Shown: positions 59,487 to 64,000 of the stretch, in pieces
Layout of the letters: every line of letters starts with the position of its first letter
Numbering within the stretch: the first letter of the stretch is position 1
NCBI GenBank assembly: GCA_028564675.1
Contig: JAOVVO010000312.1
Coordinates: 1 to 64,000, forward strand
DNA from: Onchocerca lupi
Taxonomy: Eukaryota > Nematoda > Chromadorea > Rhabditida > Onchocercidae
DNA length: 64,000 nt
Reading direction: 5' to 3'
Position numbers and translations under genes: made by a program
Notes under the pieces: generated by a model
What the model was told of the DNA's origin: nothing
Databases searched by the model: none
What the model saw: only the letters and a program-made list of their open reading frames with translations

Positions 59487-61105
59487 TTCTCACTGTAAAT
59501 TTATATGTGTTGTTAAGATGTATATTGTGGTAGTAGGAATAGACCAGCTTTTATTTAAAAATAGCCAACTCTTAGAAAATTTCTCTGGGTATTGTAGCTA
59601 AATGCTAAATTCACGATAAAATTCCGTTAGCTTTGCAAATTTTACTTTTCTCTCGTGTTTATTCTAAGTATTGATGTGGATTGGGAATAATAATATAGCA
59701 AAGATGAAGGGTTACTTCCCGAGAATCTGATGGTTAGTCTCATCGATTCTTGCAAACATCACAAACACGCTCCATTTCACGATATCAGAAAATGAGCTAA
59801 TTCTAATCAATCGAAAAATATGAACTCATCAAAAAAACACACCTTTTATATTGCTTGAAAGACACCGTTCTTCGATCGTTATTTGTTCGAAGAGATGATG
59901 ATATCCGTCGTGTCGTTATCATCCTGGAAGTAAGATGCTGCCCGCTCAAAACAAACAAAACAACCAGGAAGTTGAATACTTTGTATTAAAACAAAAATTA
60001 AATGTTCATATCGATGAATAGCAATATTAAAATCAAAAATTTTTTGAAATATGTAAACACTAGTAGCTCACATTTTCGATAACAAAAAGAAACCAAGAAG
60101 AAACTGATAAGATTTTCTGGATAATACAATAGAAATGAATGATTCACTCACTTTTCGTGGAATAGACGAGAACAATTTTCGGACTTTGTATTTTGTTTCA
60201 TTAATCAACAAGAAATGCTTCTGTTACTGTAAAATATACAAAATGCATAAATATGATTTGGAATTTAAATGAATGAATCAATCACGTTTCACGCTCAAAA
60301 GAAGGAAAAATGATAACGTGTTGATGTGTGAAGGCGGGAAACGTGGGAAGTGACGTGAAAACGCTTGTTCCTTCTAGAAACATAAACATGAAAGAAAAAT
60401 AACATGACAAAAGTAAAATTCACGTCCATTTTTATTTCTCCAAACAATCTGCTCCTAGTAAGAAATATTGACGTCATCATATTTTCATTCACGTTTATGC
60501 ATGTAATGGGTGATGAAATGTGGATTCTGTAGAATGGTTGTCGAATGTTTCAAGTTGGTATTCCTCGAATAGGCGGGGGATTCTTCCGGGGTTTTTTGAC
60601 GGTTAATGGATTTATCTGCAGACGTGAGTTCTGTAAAGACCAATTGAAGGTGATTCGGATAGAAATTGTTGAATTTCATTATTTGATCCAAAAGGATTAA
60701 TTTTACCTGAGTGTCTTGTTTTTCATGTAAATAACCATCTTTTTTTCTTATTTTTCCTGCATCTTCTGGAGCTTTCAATCTTGACAGATTAGATAGATTC
60801 AAAATACTGCGAGATATTCTCTGAGGACTTCCCTTGCATATCAATATAAGGTTTTAACTGTAAGACTATCAATTGGGTTTAATCGAAAGATGACTTAAAC
60901 GGAATCATTTAATGGTAGGCGTCGCATGAACACTTGACGATAAGCGTCGATGAATCACTTGATGGTAAGCGTCGCATGGATCACTTGACGGTAAGCGTCG
61001 CAAGGAATTGCCTTTCGATTTTTCGTAATGTAACGTTGATATGCTGTTACATGAAGTATATTGAATGATAGCTCATTGCATTTAGCTTTCGCTTCCCAAA
61101 GCAAA
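59487..61105. other. Divergent intergenic region between saposin-like gene and innexin
   Basis: Contains a tandem repeat just upstream of the innexin, a TGACGTCA palindrome at about 60469-60476, and a possible two-exon minus-strand open frame (60840-60707 joined to 60630-60550) described in the findings. Confidence 0.5.
60916..61003. repeat. 25-26 bp tandem repeat, about 3.5 copies, innexin upstream region
   Basis: Units of the type taagcgtcgcatggatcact followed by tgacgg repeat at 60916, 60941, 60966 and 60992 with a few substitutions. It ends about 100 bases before the innexin start. Confidence 0.88.
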
Positions 61106-63923
61106 ATGTTCGAGATACCATTCCTCGAGAAATTATTGTCAACGTTGAGTAACACGTATTATTTGAATGATATTGTCGATCGATTACACGGCAAAATTAC
61201 TGTTATTGTTTTAATTTTATGTGCTATGTTTGTTGGTGCGAAACAACAATTCGGACAACCAATACAATGTATGCTCCCGGCACATCTTGATCGTACGCTT
61301 TCGGAATTTTTAATTTATTTTGATCGATATATTGTTCGGGATAAATTTCCGGGAATTTACTTTCAATCTGCCATTATTTTTTCTTCATTTCATTCTTTAA
61401 TCATTTCATATCGTTGTTTTGTTAATCGAGCTAATTTGCATTATTTTATAGGAAATTCATGGACTAATTATGGCCAGTATAATTGCTTTCTGCAAAATAC
61501 TTATCGTTTAGCATACAATAAAACGATACCCGATGCAAGTAGTCGAGCAGAATATCATGCAAATAATGCTATAAATTATTATCAAGTTGGTTCTTTATTA
61601 ATTAAACATTATATATATCTAATGTACTATTTTCCAAAAAAAAGGAAAGAAAAAAAAACTGCTTTCAAAATCAGAGAATCAAGACAGATTGATATAAGCC
61701 TGAATTTTAAATCATTTATATTTTGAAATATCAAAATTTATTTATATTGATATATATTATATGAAAGAAAATTTTCACTTTGTGCCCAAGAATGCAGAGC
61801 AGTTAAGTCATCGCGAAAAAAAATTAAAGCTTCACAGGCCAAATTAAATTTTTAGATCGTTTAAAAAATCACAAAAATTAAAAAAAAGAATGAATCTTCC
61901 AGTGGGTACCTTTTTTTCTCACGATTCAAGCACTGTGCTTCTACATTCCTGGTTGGTTATGGATAACGTTGCAAAGCCAAAGAAGTAATCTTCATTTATT
62001 TTTTATTTCTCCTTAAATATTATGTATTATTTATTCCCTAATTTGTTGTTTCAAGAACTTACAATTCATTTTCAGCTCTAGATATGGAAGCTATAATTCG
62101 TGAAGCAATATCCTTAGAAAGAACTTTCAAATTTGAAGATCGAAGAAACAAGTTGACAAATCTAATCGACTATATTGCCTTAGGACTGAAAATGACGATG
62201 AACATGAACACATATAGGACCTCGGTTTATTATCATTTTGAAACACTAATTATTTGGTAGTTACTTAGGGAGATTTAGATAGTCTTTGAATAATTCTGTA
62301 AAATCTTTTTCTTACTTATTCTAAAAGAAACTGTTGTTTTTCATAAAATCGTTGTTTAATTATCAAAGTAAATTATAGCTTATTTTGAGGCACGTCAAGT
62401 ACCGAAATCCACTACCAAATTTTCAAGACTGGAAAAGGTGATTTTGTATTTCAAGACCTTTTTGGCTTTGAATTTGAAGTTTTCAAGTTTCATTTTTGAT
62501 AATAATTTTACGAGAATTGGAAATTCACGGATTATAAGCTCATGAATTGGCTAGATATTTCGGGTTTTTCTAGAAATGGCATAAGTATCGATTGGATAAT
62601 GTAAATGGTGTATCAGTAGCACTTTATTTTGTTTCGAAGCTTTTAAATGTCGTAAATGACATAGTGCAGTTGTACATCATTGGCCGATTTATTGGTTTCA
62701 GCATTTTTTTTTGGCCGTTTACTGTAAGTTAGTCCAAGATTTAATTTTCCAAAATTTAATTTTATCGAACGAATGGCTTAACTCAACTGAATCATACATA
62801 AGATATGATTAGAAATCCTAATTCCTAATCAGTATATTTTATTGCGGATGAGTCCGTCTTTCTCTTAATTTGCAGTAGGATCTTTTGAACGGCTAGCAAT
62901 TATTTGATATAAACCGATTACTTTTCAAGTTGCACTTCTGTTGATTCAATTGATATTTTTGCTTCTTCATAGTTTTTGATTGCAAATTTTTGCCCTTTAT
63001 GGGACTATTGATCAGTCATTATCAAAATGATGTGGAGGATTTTGTAAATTTAGATGTTTATTGCACATTAAAAAATCCGGGAAAAAAAAAGGAAGAAAAT
63101 GAGGAAATGGTAAATCTTTTTTTTTATTCTGCATTACTTTATATTGAATATTTTGTTTTTTACATATTTTTATTTTCAGAAAATGTCATTGACGTCATCA
63201 TACTTTCCATTAGTAACATTTTGCGATATGGAACGACAAATTTTAGGAAGAATGGAGGTAAATACACTGCAATGTGTTCTGATGCTCAATTTCATCAATG
63301 AAAAAATGTTCTTCTTGCTATGGTGCTGGATATTTTTGGTATGTAAAGCATCTCATCAGGCATTCCAATTAAAGTTTAAATCTCTTATCAAAAATGGATA
63401 ATTGCTTCAGCGCAATGCACTTTTGATTGCTGAAATTCAATTTAACATGAATTAATATTTTTATTCGAGCGGATCTCACAAGAAGCAAAATGTAAAACTG
63501 AAGATGCTTATCTCAATTTTGAATTTTTTATATCAGTAACTATATTTAAGCGCTGAAAATCAATTCTACTTCAGCTCTTTGTCATATCACTAGCTAATTT
63601 CATCATTACATTCGTGCAATATGTGCCACTACAATGTCGTGAAATTTCGATAAAATTCTATTTGCAAGTAAATTAAATTTTTGTTTTTAATTTATCGGTC
63701 AAGTCTTTTAGTTCTGTTTTTTCTATCATTTTGTTTCAATCTTTGATTTAACAATTAATTTTTGCTATTAGTCATCAGGAGATCAGATAATTTTTGAATA
63801 TTTTCAAGGAATTAGAACTTTGATTAAAATTTAAATTCATTTGTTTCGCAGGAAGGTGAACTGGATGAGTGGGGCTATTTCTTGCTGAAAGACAAAAGAC
63901 ATCTACATATTTATGTTGTGGAG
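61106..63923 (+). CDS. Innexin gap-junction protein, partial at right edge (389 residues seen)
   Basis: Nine exons in phase: 61106-61292, 61452-61585, 61903-61984, 62076-62224, 62574-62727, 62973-63109, 63180-63338, 63575-63667 and 63852-63923, continuing past the window. Diagnostic features: a TM1 helix (ITVIVLILCAMFVGAKQQFG) and the first extracellular loop cysteines in GQPIQC and YGQYNC. The family signature YYQWV is split exactly by intron 2 (YYQ/WVPF). TM3 is VALYFVSKLLNVVNDIVQLY. The second loop has FPLVTFCDM and TLQCVL, then NEKMFFLLWCWIF. TM4 is LFVISLANFIITFV. Innexins form invertebrate gap junctions and hemichannels. The long stretch between exon 1 and 2 is open by chance; splicing at 61293 restores the conserved loop. 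Which innexin it is cannot be told. Confidence 0.9.
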
Positions 63924-64000
63924 GTACATTATTTTGCTTTTATAATTAAGTCTACTGGAAATAAAAAAGATTAGATTTCTCTGGCCTTCGAGAGTCCAAC

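Noticed and set aside
1..64000. tRNA, rRNA, CRISPR array, operon-type bacterial genes or Wolbachia-derived insert
   Set aside because: No tRNA T-loop or cloverleaf, no regularly spaced palindromic repeats, and no long intron-free bacterial-style coding stretch was seen; a computed scan would be more sensitive than reading by eye.

Overview
This window is nuclear DNA of a nematode, most likely a filarial or related clade III parasite. It is strongly AT-rich and full of poly-T/poly-A runs. The genes are broken into many short exons with introns of roughly 80-3100 bases. Pyrimidine-rich 3' splice sites sit 11-28 bases before several start codons, as expected for spliced-leader trans-splicing. 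Gene content also fits: an AVR-14-type glutamate-gated chloride channel, an innexin, a one-domain saposin and LITAF proteins. No rRNA, tRNA, CRISPR array, complete transposon or bacterial insert was seen. Exon structures were built by hand from splice sites, reading phase and family knowledge; no alignment was run.

Left part (1-18 kb): the 5' half of a small unidentified membrane protein gene runs off the left edge on the minus strand. It is followed by about 4.8 kb with no secure gene, then the 3' exons of a coiled-coil gene resembling kinetochore Nuf2. A dispersed repeat copy lies at 8.5-8.9 kb. Next come the tiny ribosomal gene rpl-41 (22 residues, two exons), a 349-residue unidentified protein, prefoldin 1 and RNA polymerase subunit RPB10. 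RPB10 needs a GC-AG intron and has decayed copies of its own 3' end just downstream.

Middle part (18-30 kb): two LITAF-domain genes face each other tail to tail. They are followed by a type I DnaJ (dnj-12-like), the ciliary transition-zone protein TMEM107 and ribosomal protein S26, all on the plus strand. From memory the last three also sit together on one C. elegans chromosome I cosmid (F39B2), so this looks like conserved microsynteny.

Right part (30-64 kb): two large neuronal receptor genes lie on the minus strand. The first (30.6-39.1 kb, 9 exons, 598 residues) is a class C orphan GPCR of the GPR158/GPR179 type. The second (43.7-53.3 kb) is avr-14, the GluCl subunit family targeted by avermectins. 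Its shared ligand-binding exons are followed by two consecutive complete or near-complete sets of membrane-domain exons, predicting two alternatively spliced channels. The region between the two receptors holds microsatellites and the second, inverted copy of the dispersed repeat. The right end has a saposin-like secreted protein (minus) and an innexin (plus) that runs off the window.
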